Shown here: positions 1-6,023 of the stretch, piece by piece
Numbering within the stretch: position 1 is the first letter of the stretch
Layout: each line of letters begins with the position of its first letter
Assembly (NCBI GenBank): GCA_026770585.1
Contig: MU646904.1
Location: 62,117 to 73,368, forward strand
Direction: 5' to 3'
From: Baffinella frigidus
Taxonomy: Eukaryota; Cryptophyceae; Cryptomonadales; Baffinellaceae
DNA length: 11,252 nt
Notes under the pieces: generated by a model
Database searches by the model: none
Seen by the model: the letters and a program-made list of their open reading frames with translations, nothing else
Told to the model about the DNA's origin: nothing
Position numbers and translations under genes: made by a program

Positions 1-300
1 GTGTTTGGTGTTTGGGGTCTGAGGTCTGGGGTTTGGGGTGTGGGGTTTGGGGTTTGGGGTTTGGGGTTTGGGGTGTGGGGTTTGGGGTTGGGGGTTGGGG
101 GTTTGGGGTTTGGGGTCTGGTGTTCGGTGTTTAGGGTGTAGGGTTTAAGGGTTGGGGTTTGGGATTTGGTGTTTGGTGTTTGGTGTTTGGTGTTTGGTGT
201 TTGGTGTTTGGTGTTTAGGGTTTAGGGTTTGGGGTTTGGTGTTTGGTGTTTGGTGTTTAGGGTTTAGGGTTTGGTGTTTAGGGTTTGGGGTTCAGGTTTG
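1..300 (+). repeat. telomere-like heptamer tract T1
   Basis: Degenerate 7-bp repeat, mostly GGTTTGG/GGTGTTTG with some TTTAGGG, G-rich on the + strand. It runs off the left edge of the window. By analogy with the other tracts it may be an intron of a minus-strand unit, but the acceptor side is outside the window and the sequence at 300-330 only weakly resembles the end of a YRL-V exon, so its role is unassigned. The many G-runs could form G-quadruplexes. Confidence 0.9.
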
Positions 301-345
301 AAGTGCAGGTGCGGGGAAAGCGACGTTGAATAAATGGTCAAACAC

Positions 346-378
346 GACCGCGACACGCCATAAGGGCGCGTCGCGGTC
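346..378. repeat. imperfect hairpin
   Basis: Inverted repeat with arms GACCGCGACACGCC and GGGCGCGTCGCGGTC around a short ATAA loop, about 14 pairs with one or two mismatches. It lies directly left of a 25-bp segment (386-410) that is repeated at 614-638. No gene is recognisable from 301 to 600. A G-run cluster (GGGTGGGGGAGGGGAGG) lies near 478-494. Confidence 0.6.
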
Positions 379-385
379 GCCAGCG

Positions 386-410
386 GACCCCTTAGCCTAC
401 GGTAGGAACC
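386..410 (+). repeat. 25-bp direct repeat, also at 614-638
   Basis: The 25 bases starting GACCCCTTAGCC and ending GGTAGGAACC occur identically at 386-410 and 614-638. The second copy is the left inner arm of the foldback element at 601-744, so this copy is probably a fragment of a related element. It contains the 11-mer CCTACGGTAGG. Confidence 0.8.
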
Positions 411-600
411 TCCCCTCCGACACGCCAGGAGGTGGGAGGAGAGGCAAGGGCTCTAGCAGCCCGCGTCCATCCCTAAGGGTGGGGGAGGGGAGGAGAACGT
501 CTCGCCCTCGAGGACGAGCTAAGCTGAAAAGTGCATGCATGCGGGTGCGTGTAGTGCAGCCCAATAGAATAGGACCTCAAGGACCTAAATAATGCCACAC

Positions 601-744
601 GCTAACGCCAGGTGACCCCTTAGCCTACGGTAGGAACCCCCCCTCCCCCTCCTACGTTTAAAACAAAAAGGACTTTAAAAGTCGTAGGAGGGGGGCTCCT
701 ACCGTAGGCAGTCTGTAGGCTCTAAGTACCTCACTGGCGTTAGC
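601..744. mobile_element. foldback (MITE-like) element, 144 bp
   Basis: Terminal inverted repeats: GCTAACGCCAGGTGA at 601-615 pairs with TCACTGGCGTTAGC at 731-744, with one extra base in the left arm. A second inner inverted repeat pairs about 623-659 with 683-709, including CCTACGGTAGG (624-634) and CCTACCGTAGG (698-708). The centre is A/T-rich. There is no transposase ORF. I see no convincing target-site duplication. The stop codon that closes the unit 0 reading frame (742-740, minus strand) lies in the right terminal repeat. Confidence 0.75.
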
Positions 745-868
745 TTTTTGCATGATAAAGGGAGGGGATCAGGTGGCGGGGACGAGAACATGCGGAGCAG
801 AGTTCGAGTTGACTAATTTCTCCCTTGTTTTTCGGTTCGTGTTTTGTTCGGAGGGAGCGGAGCACCTT

Positions 869-1022
869 CTAGCTCTGTCCCAGTTCAATTTGGGCTCGCC
901 ATTATTTCGCCCCCCCCCAAATTTGATAGGTAAATTTCACGGGGAGGGGTCAAAATTCACCTGTAAAATTTCGGGGGGGGGCGAAATAATGGCGAGCCCA
1001 CATCCAAGTGGGACAGAGCTAG
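869..1022. mobile_element. palindromic MITE, 154 bp, with 5-bp TSD; candidate introner
   Basis: Perfect 14-bp terminal inverted repeats (CTAGCTCTGTCCCA at 869-882; complement at 1009-1022), extended by a further inverted repeat holding GGGCTCGCCATTATTTCG and a C9/G9 run, so nearly the whole element folds back. ACCTT flanks both ends (864-868 and 1023-1027). On the minus strand the duplication reads AAGGT and contains the exon-intron consensus AG|GT. An intron from 1024 to 866 (159 bp) would remove the element plus one duplication exactly. No transposase is present. The superfamily is not assignable from a 5-bp duplication alone. Confidence 0.85.
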
Positions 1023-1072
1023 ACCTTGGCGCGGAAGACCTCGAGAGCCACGTTCTCGAGGCGTTCGGCGAG

Positions 1073-1142
1073 TGCGGCTTCCTCCATCCCCCCTGGCCAC
1101 TCCCCCGCAGCCCCTGCATCCAATCCAGGAAATTCCTTCAGA
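1073..1142 (+). repeat. direct repeat, copy 1 of 2 (copy 2 at 1315-1379)
   Basis: TGCGGCTTCCTCC through to TTCCTTCAGA occurs here and at 1315-1379 with about 80-85% identity and small indels. On the minus strand copy 1 is the LDAGAA part of unit 0. Copy 2 has lost the frame, so it looks like a decayed partial duplicate. Between them is a perfect 11-bp hairpin, AGCATTCCCTG at 1205-1215 and its complement at 1220-1230. No gene is seen from 1380 to 1500. Confidence 0.7.
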
Positions 1143-1529
1143 TTAATGGAAACATCGAAGCAACTTAGGACGACCGGACGGGCCCGCCTCAGACTTAACT
1201 GGTAAGCATTCCCTGCATCCAGGGAATGCTGTGAGCCTCGGCCAGACAGGTAGCGAGCCTCGGCTATGGGCCAGGTCGCAAGCCTCGTTCGGCGAGTGCA
1301 TAACCTGTCCGTTCTGCGGCTTCCTCCGTCCCCCCTGACCACCCCCCCGCCGCCCCTGCATCCAGAGGATTCCTTCAGACCCTAGTTCAGATCCTAGCCC
1401 AACCCCCCCCGCAGGGGGTCAGAGAGTAAGCGGTCATGCTGGTCTTGTAATGCATAAACACTCTGCATGGAAGCGCCGTTGAGAAGTAGTCAAGGCTCAT
1501 AACCTCAGCGAGCAGAAATGGTCAAAACA

Positions 1530-1590
1530 GTACCTGCAGGCCCCGCCAGGCCGAGCCTCTCTCCTCCCGCCGACTCCTCCACCGAAAAAG
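1530..1590 (-). pseudogene. fragment of the LSLAGPAG module
   Basis: On the minus strand this reads GGERLGLAGPAG, close to GGERLSLAGPAG in the unit 1 exon at 1801-1969. Upstream similarity stops at about 1590. It is probably a truncated duplicate, one of three LSLAG copies within 300 bp. Confidence 0.5.
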
Positions 1591-1599
1591 TCAATTATC

Positions 1600-1647
1600 T
1601 CAAGGCAAGTTGACTTTTGATGAAAGGCTCGTAGCCCACCGTGTGGA
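1600..1647 (-). repeat. EPFIKSQLAL element, copy 1
   Basis: About 48 bp containing GGCAAGTTGACTTTTGAT. It also occurs at about 3796-3842 (same strand) and 4190-4235 (opposite strand). In all three copies the same frame reads EPFI(K/R)SQLAL. Here it lies directly after an LSLAGPAG fragment. The conserved frame hints at former coding sequence, but a noncoding dispersed repeat is equally possible. Confidence 0.55.
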
Positions 1648-1690
1648 GTACCTGCAGGCCCCGCCAGACTGAGCCTCTCCCGTAGATCCA
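1648..1690 (-). pseudogene. LSLAGPAG module fragment with internal deletion
   Basis: The minus strand reads RERLSLAGPAGTPHGGL. Compared with the unit 1 exon, the shared nucleotides (TTTTTGGATC then GAGAGGCTCAG) are brought together by a short frame-changing deletion, so this is a broken copy. The GTPH-GL residues after the motif recur after the unit 5 exon at 8812. A small hairpin (CCATAGGA/TCCTATGG, 1704-1724) lies beside it. Confidence 0.5.
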
Positions 1691-1800
1691 AAAATCACCT
1701 ATGCCATAGGAATTTCTCCTATGGTTTTCCCTATGAAACAACAAAAATGGCTCGAATACCAGCCACGAAATACCCCCATCAAGGATCTCCCGCGTAGTAC

Positions 1801-2251
1801 CTGCAGGCCCCGCCAGGCTGAGCCTCTCCCCGCCCGGCGGCCCCTCGATCCAAAACCGCGCGTCGCCCGCGAAAATGGCGCGATGTTGAGTGTACCCCCA
1901 GCGCTGGATCGCCGCTGGCCGAGTGACTGCCTTCCCGAGGAGCCGCAGATCCACCGGTGCCGCGACCCCCTAGCGTAAGGGGTGCGGGGTGAGGGGTGTG
2001 GGGTTTGGGGTTTGGGGTTTGGGGTGAGGGGTGCGGGGTTTGGGGTTTGGGGTGAGGGGTGAGGGGTTTTGGATTTGGGGTTTGGTGTGACGGGTGAGGG
2101 GGTTGGTGTTTGGTGTTTGGTGTTTGGGGTTCTGGGTTTTGGGTTTAGGGTTTTGGGTTTTGGGTTTGGGGTTTAGGGTTTAGGGTTTAGGGTTTAGGGT
2201 TTGGGGTTTGGGGTTTACCAGCAGATGCAAGTGCACTGTGACGCGGTAGGC
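1801..2251 (-). CDS. unit 1 of the YRL/LSLAG family (two exons around a telomere-like intron)
   Basis: Exon 2251-2219 (33 nt, 11 codons, reading AYRVTVHLHLL) follows CAG|G and ends at the donor GTAAAC. Exon 1969-1801 (56 codons + 1 nt) follows TAG|G and reads GVAAPVDLRLLGKAVTRPAA, then HRAIFAGDARFWIEG, and ends in LSLAGPA G|GT. Both sides of the intron are in phase 0. The joined segment from Y to the A of RPAA is 30 codons, exactly as in units 2-5. The final GT may be a donor, or coding may continue: the frame stays open to 1595 and reads GTTREILDG, like GTARELMG after unit 3. The product is not recognised. The exon calls rest on paralogue alignment, and no start codon is identified. Confidence 0.6.
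1970..2218 (-). repeat. telomere-like tract T2, predicted GT-AG intron of unit 1
   Basis: 249 bp of heptamers, changing from TTTGGGG and GGGGTGA variants at the low end to TTTGGTG and TTTAGGG towards the high end. On the minus strand it starts GTAAAC directly after the codon CTG and ends in TAG before GGGGTC. It sits at position beta, after the tenth residue from the conserved Y, where units 3 and 4 also have heptamer introns. Confidence 0.7.
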
Positions 2252-2415
2252 CTGGTTTGGGATTTAGGGTTTAGGGTTTGGGGTTTAGGTTTCGGGTAGG
2301 GTTTAGAGATTAGAGTTTAGGGTTTAGGGTTTAGGGCTTAGGTTTCAGGGTTTAGCATTTAGGGTTTAGGGTTTAGAGTTTAGAGTTTAGCATTCAGGGT
2401 TTAGGGTTGAAGGTA
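2252..2415 (-). repeat. telomere-like tract T3, probable intron
   Basis: Heptamer tract, mainly TTTAGGG with TTTCAGG and TAGAGTT variants. The minus strand ends in CCAAACCAG|G before the 33-nt exon of unit 1. The donor side is not certain: GGAG|GCCTAC near 2414 would be a GC donor. A CTTCAACCCTAAACCCTGAA stretch here (minus strand) recurs in the short tract at 7834-7878. Confidence 0.6.
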
Positions 2416-2545
2416 GGCCTCCAGTGCCTCCGACGCTGTCTCCGCCGCCCCCGCCCCTCCTCCCACCCCCCTCCCCCTCGCCGCCCTCCCCCCCGCCGCC
2501 CCCGCCACCCCTGCACCCACCGCCCAGCCCCATCAAACACCGACT
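2416..2545 (-). other. C-rich low-complexity segment, possibly the glycine-rich part of unit 1
   Basis: On + the sequence is CCGCC/CCCC-rich; on the minus strand it reads glycine-rich peptide, as do the AGVQAS...GGG regions of units 4 and 5 in the same relative place. Simple composition makes homology unprovable by eye. The motif CTGCACCCACCGCCCA at about 2510 recurs as CTGCATCCACCGCCCA near 4153 and as a looser copy near 4290. No gene is seen from 2546 to 2609. Confidence 0.35.
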
Positions 2546-2609
2546 CCGAACGGACCGTGTCATGTGAAAATTATTCAACATTGAACAATGAAAATATACA
2601 CGAAATATA

Positions 2610-2740
2610 GAGATTGGTAATTGGCTGCCAAACAACCAATGTCAGCGCCGCACATGCCTTCCACATTGTGCTACATACTGTGCCCCTTGTTGGCCGCTCT
2701 TACGAGTTTTTTCCCGGATGGGTTCTATCTCCACCTCCTA
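2610..2740 (+). repeat. dispersed repeat X, copy 1 (others 4035-4150 +, 5583-5716 -)
   Basis: Three copies of about 115-134 bp share TGCCAAACAACC, then CACATGC or CGCATGC, a TTGTGC-ACTACTGT-like block, GGCCGCTC and a terminal CCACCTCCT. Copy 2 lacks about 13 bp after CAAACAACC that copies 1 and 3 have (AGCGTCAGCGCCG-like). Reading frames differ between copies, so I treat it as a noncoding mobile or satellite-like element. Copy 3 ends directly at the start of the open frame of unit 3. Confidence 0.7.
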
Positions 2741-2778
2741 CTACACGAAACACTTAATGGTAGAATAGCAGGCTGTAC

Positions 2779-3053
2779 CTCCCGGCACAGCCAGACTGAG
2801 CGCCCCTCAGACAGCCCCCTCTTCCGTCTACGCAGAAACATTCGCGGCAAACCCAGCAAAAGGGTGATCCACGATCCACGGGGGATCAGGCTCACCAGCT
2901 TGGTTTCAAATAGGCCCTTCTTGCATTCTCGTGTGGCAGCCAGACTGAGCACCCCAGACACCTCCCCCTTCCGCACAAACATTCGGCAAAACCTTCAAAA
3001 GAGGTGATCCACGATCCACGATCCACGATCCACGATCCACGGGGGATGAGGCT
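2779..3053 (+). repeat. tandemly duplicated block with LSLA fragments and a GATCCAC microsatellite
   Basis: Block 2779-2899 and block 2937-3053 both run CAGCCAGACTGAGC, then a CC-rich stretch, ACATTCGCGGCAAA or ACATTCGGCAAAA, GATCCAC repeats, then GGGGGAT-AGGCT-ACC. The heptamer GATCCAC is present twice in block 1 (2866-2879) and five times in block 2 (3006-3040). The minus-strand starts of the blocks read LSLAV and LSLAAT, decayed LSLAG modules. Block 1 is followed by GGTTTCAAATA...GCATTCTCGTGTGG, which recurs at 8597-8630 beside another LSLAG copy. Confidence 0.75.
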
Positions 3054-3056
3054 GAC

Positions 3057-3796
3057 CTGCCGGTCCAGCCAGACTGAGAGTCCCGCGGCCCGGGCCGTGC
3101 ACCCGAAACCGCGGGTCCCTGGCGAATATCGCGCGCATGCTCTGCTCGCCCGGCCCTGTCTTGAGCGCCGCTGGCCGCGGGACATCGCTTCCTAGCTGTG
3201 TCAGAAGCACCTGGGGTAGGGTGTGGGGTTTGGGGTGTGGGGTTTGGGGTTTGGGGAGTGGGGTGTGGGGTTTGAGGTGTGGGGTGTGGGGTTTGGGGTT
3301 TGGGGTGTGGTGTTTGGTGTTTTGGGTTTGGGGGTTTGGGAGTTTGGGGGTTTGGGGTTTAGGGTTTAGGTTTTAGGTTGTAGGGTTTAGGGTTTAGGGT
3401 TTAGGGTTTAGGGTTTAGGGTTTAGGGTTTCGGGTTTCGGGTTTAGGTTCTAGGTTTTAGGGTTTAGGGTTTAGGGTTTAGGGTTTAGGCAGCACCGGAG
3501 TCCCGATCCACTGCAGGTAATCCAGCACCTAGGGTTTAGGGTTTGAGGTTCAGAGTTTAAGGTTTCGGGTTTAGAGTTTAGGGTTCAGGTTTCAGGTTTC
3601 AGGGTTTTGGGTTTGGGTTTTGGGTTTTGGGTTTTGGGTTTTGGATTCAAAGTTTTATTAAGGGTTTAGGGTTTACCTCCAAGCGGTACGCCGCCAGGGG
3701 AAACTGCGTGGCATCTTGCGTGCTGGGGTTCGGCTGGGTGGGATGGACTGCTGCGCGCCGCGCCGCCGCCCCTGCGTCCAGCCTCAAAGTTAACTG
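3057..3796 (-). CDS. unit 2 of the YRL/LSLAG family (three exons, two telomere-like introns)
   Basis: Exon 3796-3677 (40 codons) follows TTGCAG, starts QLTLRLDAGAAA and ends PLAAYRLE|GTAAAC. Microexon 3528-3496 (11 codons) lies between TAG|G and CCG|GT and reads VLDYLQWIGTP. Exon 3210-3057 (51 codons + 1 nt) follows CCCCAG, begins VLLTQLGSDVPRPAAL, continues MRAIFARDPRFRV and ends LSLAGPA G|GT. All internal junctions are in phase 0. From Y to the A of RPAA there are 30 codons, gapless against units 1, 3, 4 and 5. The best evidence is that IGTP joined to VLLTQLG aligns column by column with the unbroken IGGAALVSRLG exon of unit 4. The role is unknown; start and stop are not identified. Confidence 0.65.
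3211..3495 (-). repeat. telomere-like tract T4, predicted GT-AG intron (position gamma)
   Basis: 285 bp. It includes six perfect TTTAGGG copies at 3386-3427 followed by two TTTCGGG, a TTTGGGG/TGTGGGG part at the low end, and another run of TTTAGGG at 3460-3487. On the minus strand it starts GTGCTG after CCG and ends CCCCAG before GTGCTT. The junction is phase 0 and falls inside a module that is uninterrupted in units 3 and 4. Confidence 0.7.
3529..3676 (-). repeat. telomere-like tract T5, predicted GT-AG intron (position alpha)
   Basis: 148 bp of TTTAGGG, TTTTGGG and TTTCAGG heptamers. The minus strand starts GTAAAC after GAG and ends CCCTAG before GTG. It sits exactly after YRLE, the position also interrupted by a tract in unit 5 and by a MITE in unit 0. 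Confidence 0.7.
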
Positions 3797-3850
3797 CTGC
3801 AAGGCAAGTTGACTTTTGATAAAAGGTTCGTAGTCCACTGCCCGCATCAA
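3797..3850 (-). repeat. EPFIKSQLAL element, copy 2, forming an inverted repeat with copy 3
   Basis: Reads EPFIKSQLAL on the minus strand, then GCAG directly before the first unit 2 exon, so it could be that intron's 3' end or more coding sequence (the frame stays open to 3943). The region 3780-3842 is an inverted copy of 4190-4255 with about eight differences in 62 bp. The two could fold across about 350 bp. A 10-bp tandem repeat GGTACAAAAA / GGTACAAGCC / GGTACAAAAA is at 3881-3910. Confidence 0.6.
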
Positions 3851-3977
3851 ACAACACGGTTGACTGGGCTGTAACAAGGCGGTACAAAAAGGTACAAGCC
3901 GGTACAAAAAGTTACTACCGTCACGTCCAAATAAGCCGTCCATCTATCATATATAGGCCACACCCACAAGAATTTTC

Positions 3978-4001
3978 AAAGCGCCTCCGAGGAGGCGCTT
4001 T
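3978..4001. repeat. perfect 11-bp stem hairpin
   Basis: AAAGCGCCTCC and GGAGGCGCTTT separated by GA. It resembles a bacterial terminator in shape, but nothing else here is bacterial, so it is listed only as a hairpin. Confidence 0.75.
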
Positions 4002-4034
4002 CGTATGAGCGAGGTACTCATCTACTCCTCCCCA

Positions 4035-4150
4035 GGTTGATAATTTATTGCCAAACAACCGCGCATGCTACGACTTGTGCGACTACTGTTCCCCGTGTCG
4101 GCCGCTCATATGATCATTTACCGGGTGGACTCTGACTCCACCTCCTGCCG
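4035..4150 (+). repeat. dispersed repeat X, copy 2
   Basis: Begins TTGATAATTTATTGCCAAACAACC like the complement of copy 3 and runs to CCACCTCCTGCCG. It is followed directly by CTGCATCCACCGCCCA (about 4153) and then EPFI-SQLAL copy 3 on the + strand. A 178-codon + frame crosses all of these, but it only strings repeats together. Confidence 0.7.
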
Positions 4151-4184
4151 CCCCTGCATCCACCGCCCAACCTTATCAAACCAC

Positions 4185-4260
4185 ACGGTGGACTGCGAAC
4201 CTTTCATCAGAAGTCAACTTGCCTTGCAGCCCTTAACTTTAAGGCTTCCTAGCGCAAATT
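4185..4260 (+). repeat. EPFIKSQLAL element, copy 3 (inverted)
   Basis: On + reads EPFIRSQLALQPLTLRL, matching SQLALQQLTLRL of the minus-strand copy at 3796-3842. The opposite orientation shows that this block moved or was inverted. A degenerate CATCCACCACACAACCCCAT repeat follows at 4290-4312. No gene is seen from 4260 to 4490. Confidence 0.6.
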
Positions 4261-4496
4261 TGCCCAACCCCGTCAACGCCATCAAACACCGACCTTGCAT
4301 CCACCACACAACCCCATCACACACCGACATCCATCCTCGTCAAACGACCACGGCCGCACACGCATGCCCCTGTGTCGACACCGAACCACTGGTTGTTTCA
4401 AACACCGAGACCGAAGCTCATCCACCGCCGACGCCCGGACACGCTCAAGGTCTATGGATTATCCACGGTTATTCAATAAACGCCTTTGCTATGTGG

Positions 4497-4585
4497 ACCT
4501 GCAGACCCAGCGAGGCTGAGGATCTCCACCACGCCAGTCCCGTCCACCTTGATAAGACCAACGTCGATATCTACCCCGCCGTCCT
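4497..4585 (-). pseudogene. broken duplicate of the GD-RF/LSLAG exon
   Basis: Nucleotide-level duplicate of the unit 3 exon 4785-4686, about 190 bp away. It shares CTGAGGATCTCCACCACGCC-like sequence and CGTCCACCTTG. On the minus strand KVDGTG and ILSLAG are kept, but a TAG replaces a Gln codon and a deletion of about 16 bp removes the GD-RF core and shifts the frame. It is a clear pseudo-exon. Confidence 0.7.
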
Positions 4586-4685
4586 AGGGACCCTACCGTA
4601 GTCGACACCGTAGGCAACTGCCCGTTTTTTTTGTCGACAACTGCCCGGTTTTCAGGACGTTGCCCCATCAATTCTCGAGCGGTAC

Positions 4686-5596
4686 CTGCTGGCCCTGCCA
4701 GGCTGAGGATCTTCGCCACGCCAGTCCCGTCCACCTTGAACCGCGGGTCCCCCGCGAACAAGGCCAACGTCGATATCTGCCCCGCCTGGGGGTCAGGGTT
4801 GAGGGTTTAGGGTTTGGGGTTTAGGGTTTGGGGTGTAGGGTTTCGGGTTTCGGGTTCAGGGTTTATGGTTTAGAGTTCAGGGTTTGAGGTTCAGGGTTTA
4901 GGGTTTAGGTTTCAGGGGTTAGGGTGAAGGGTTTATGGTTTAAGGTTCAGGGTTCAGGGTTCAGGGTTTAAGGTTCTGGGTTTCGGGGTTACCCCCTCTT
5001 TCCCGAGCGCCTCCGGGGGTGGCACTTCGACGCTTAGCGCGCTCACGAGCGCTGCCCCTCCGGTCCGCTGTTTTCGGGTTTGGGGTTTAGGTGTTAGGTT
5101 GCTTCTGGCCGTGCGATATCCATGCCCAGCGTGCTCACGCGCGCCACCCCTCCGGTCCGCTGGTTTGGGGTGTGGGGTTTGGGGTTTGGGGTTTGGGGTG
5201 TGGGGTTTGGGGCTTGGGGTGTGGGGTTTGGGGTTTGGGGTGGGGGGTGGGGGGGGTGGTGCTTGGGGTTTAGGGTTTTGGGGTTTGGGTGTTGGGTTTA
5301 GGGTTTTGAGGTTTTGGGTGTGGGGTTTGGGGTTTAGGGTTTAGGGTTTAGGGTTTAGGAAATAAGGTTTAGGGTGTAGGGTTCGGGGGTTCCTGCAGAT
5401 GCGCTCGCACCGCCAATCGGTACGTCTCCAGAGGATGCTGCGCGCCCGCGGTGGGCTGAACCCCAGACCTTACACCCCGAGCAGGCTGCTCGCTGTGCTG
5501 CTCGTTGGACGAGACAGCCCCGCTGAGATGCTGCCCGTGGGATGAGACAGAGGCGCCTGCCTCTTCATCGTCCCAGTTGCCTGGTAGGAGGTGGCG
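4686..5596 (-). CDS. unit 3 of the YRL/LSLAG family (heptamer introns, duplicated middle exon)
   Basis: Open frame 5596-5393 (68 codons) begins acidic and Ser/Gln-rich (NWDDEEAGASVSS, then SNEQHSEQPARG) and ends TAGAQHPLETYRLAVRAHLQ|GA. Exon 5159-5103 (57 nt) follows CCAG, reads RTGGVARVSTLGMDIARPE and ends at a GC donor. A second copy of this exon, also 57 nt, is at 5067-5011 (RTGGAALVSALSVEV, then PPPE|GC). Exon 4785-4686 (33 codons + 1 nt) follows CCCCAG and reads AGQISTLALFAGDPRFKVDG, then LSLAGPA G|GT. Using the 5159 copy, Y to A is 30 codons as in the other units. The GA donor is the weakest call. The frame starts inside or at the edge of repeat X, with CAG|GCAACTGG as a possible acceptor. 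Function unknown. Confidence 0.55.
4786..5010 (-). repeat. telomere-like tract T6, predicted GC-AG intron (position epsilon)
   Basis: 225 bp of TTTAGGG, TTCAGGG and TTTCGGG variants plus unrelated C-rich sequence at the high end. On the minus strand it starts GCGCTC after GAG and ends CCCCAG before GCG. Unit 4 has a heptamer intron at the same codon. Confidence 0.6.
5068..5102 (-). repeat. 35-bp heptamer spacer between duplicated exons
   Basis: On the minus strand: GCAACC, then CCTAAAC-like heptamers, then AACAG directly before the second exon copy. It carries GC...AG ends but is very short for an intron, and the two flanking exons are duplicates, so only one of them is probably used. Confidence 0.6.
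5160..5392 (-). repeat. telomere-like tract T7, predicted GA-AG intron (position beta)
   Basis: 233 bp, TTTGGGG and TGTGGGG at the low end and TTTAGGG at the high end. On the minus strand it begins GAACCC after CTGCAG and ends ACCAG before CGG. The same ends and nearly the same length are seen in unit 4 (230 bp). Confidence 0.6.
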
Positions 5597-5716
5597 TTAG
5601 AATCAATCCGGGGAATGCTCGTATGCGCGGCCGACACGGGGTACAGTAGTGGCACAATGCGTCGAGCATGTGCGGCGCTGACGCTGGTTGTTTGGCAATA
5701 AATTATCAATCTCTCT
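5583..5716 (-). repeat. dispersed repeat X, copy 3
   Basis: Minus-strand copy, GATAATTTATTGCCAAACAACC through GTCAGCGCCGCACATGC to CCACCTCCTACCAG. It keeps the 13 bp missing from copy 2. Its end abuts the unit 3 open frame, and its CCACCTCCTACCAG would serve as a polypyrimidine tract and acceptor. Confidence 0.7.
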
Positions 5717-5830
5717 GGAAAGAAAAGTCGCACTGTCGCGCCCGTCGCCACGTCCCAGGTCTTCACGACTTCGGGTACGGGTACGAAGACCGGGTACGGT
5801 CACCCTACGGTAGGCACCAGGGTAGGGTCC

Positions 5831-5870
5831 TACGCAACTACCCGGACCCGTACGCAACTACCCGGATCCG
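5831..5870 (+). repeat. 20-bp tandem repeat, two copies
   Basis: TACGCAACTACCCGG followed by ACCCG or ATCCG, 19 of 20 bases identical, in a stretch (5772-5870) rich in GGGTACGG and its complement ACCCGTAC. CCTACGGTAGG is at 5804-5814. An EPFIKSQLAL-like AAAGTCAATTCCCCTTCAAGG remnant is near 5938, and a small hairpin GCGCTTC/GAAGCGC at 5983-5998. No gene is recognised from 5717 to 6023. Confidence 0.75.
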
Positions 5871-6023
5871 TTGCCTGCGGAGCACCGGCGCCGTCCACCC
5901 ACAGGGGCCCGCATCACGCCAGAGTCCTCGACGGGCCAAAAGTCAATTCCCCTTCAAGGCAGTGATTTTCAAAAGTTGATCTGCGCTTCCTGAAGCGCGA
6001 TGAAAAGTCCAACCTCATAGGCG

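Larger units (their letters stand above)
740..1150 (-). pseudogene. unit 0 of the YRL/LSLAG family, interrupted by a MITE
   Basis: Minus-strand reading frame, open upstream to about 1342, whose supported part runs from 1150 to 1025. It encodes an LDAGAAG segment like that of unit 2 (LDAGAAA), then an acidic stretch with EEAALAERLE, then ALEVFRAK. The last aligns with the AMESYRLE and PLAAYRLE exon ends of units 5 and 2. The frame hits a stop inside the palindromic element at 869-1022. If the element is spliced at AAG|GT (intron 1024 to 866), the frame continues VLRSL, aligning with VMAYL of unit 5 and VLDYL of unit 2, and stays open to TAA at 742-740. After VLRSLR the similarity to other units ends, so this copy is probably decayed or has a further unrecognised intron. 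The function is unknown. The MITE position is read directly; its splicing is inference. Confidence 0.5.

Noticed and set aside
1-300. True chromosome end or telomere
   Set aside because: The repeats are degenerate, internal, and interspersed with exon-like modules. Perfect TTTAGGG runs are short (six copies at most).
1656-3056. Treating the GT after LSLAGPA G as a certain donor in all copies
   Set aside because: The GT is conserved, but it is also part of the Gly-Thr codons, and GT(T/A)RE(I/L) follows in units 1 and 3, so coding may continue. Left open.
3137-3376. ORFs reading GVWGLGFGVWGLG or NPKPETRNPKPETR through heptamer tracts (also 5091-5344, 8899-9426, 10048-10681)
   Set aside because: A 7-bp repeat gives a 7-residue peptide repeat in every frame without stops for most variants. 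Translation of satellite DNA explains them fully.
3978-4001. Rho-independent terminator
   Set aside because: The stem is right, but the window is eukaryotic in every other respect, and no U-run or bacterial gene adjoins it.
4065-4601. 178-codon + strand ORF
   Set aside because: It strings together repeat X, an inverted EPFI-SQLAL block, CATCCACC repeats and the antisense of a pseudo-exon. No single conserved frame runs along its length.
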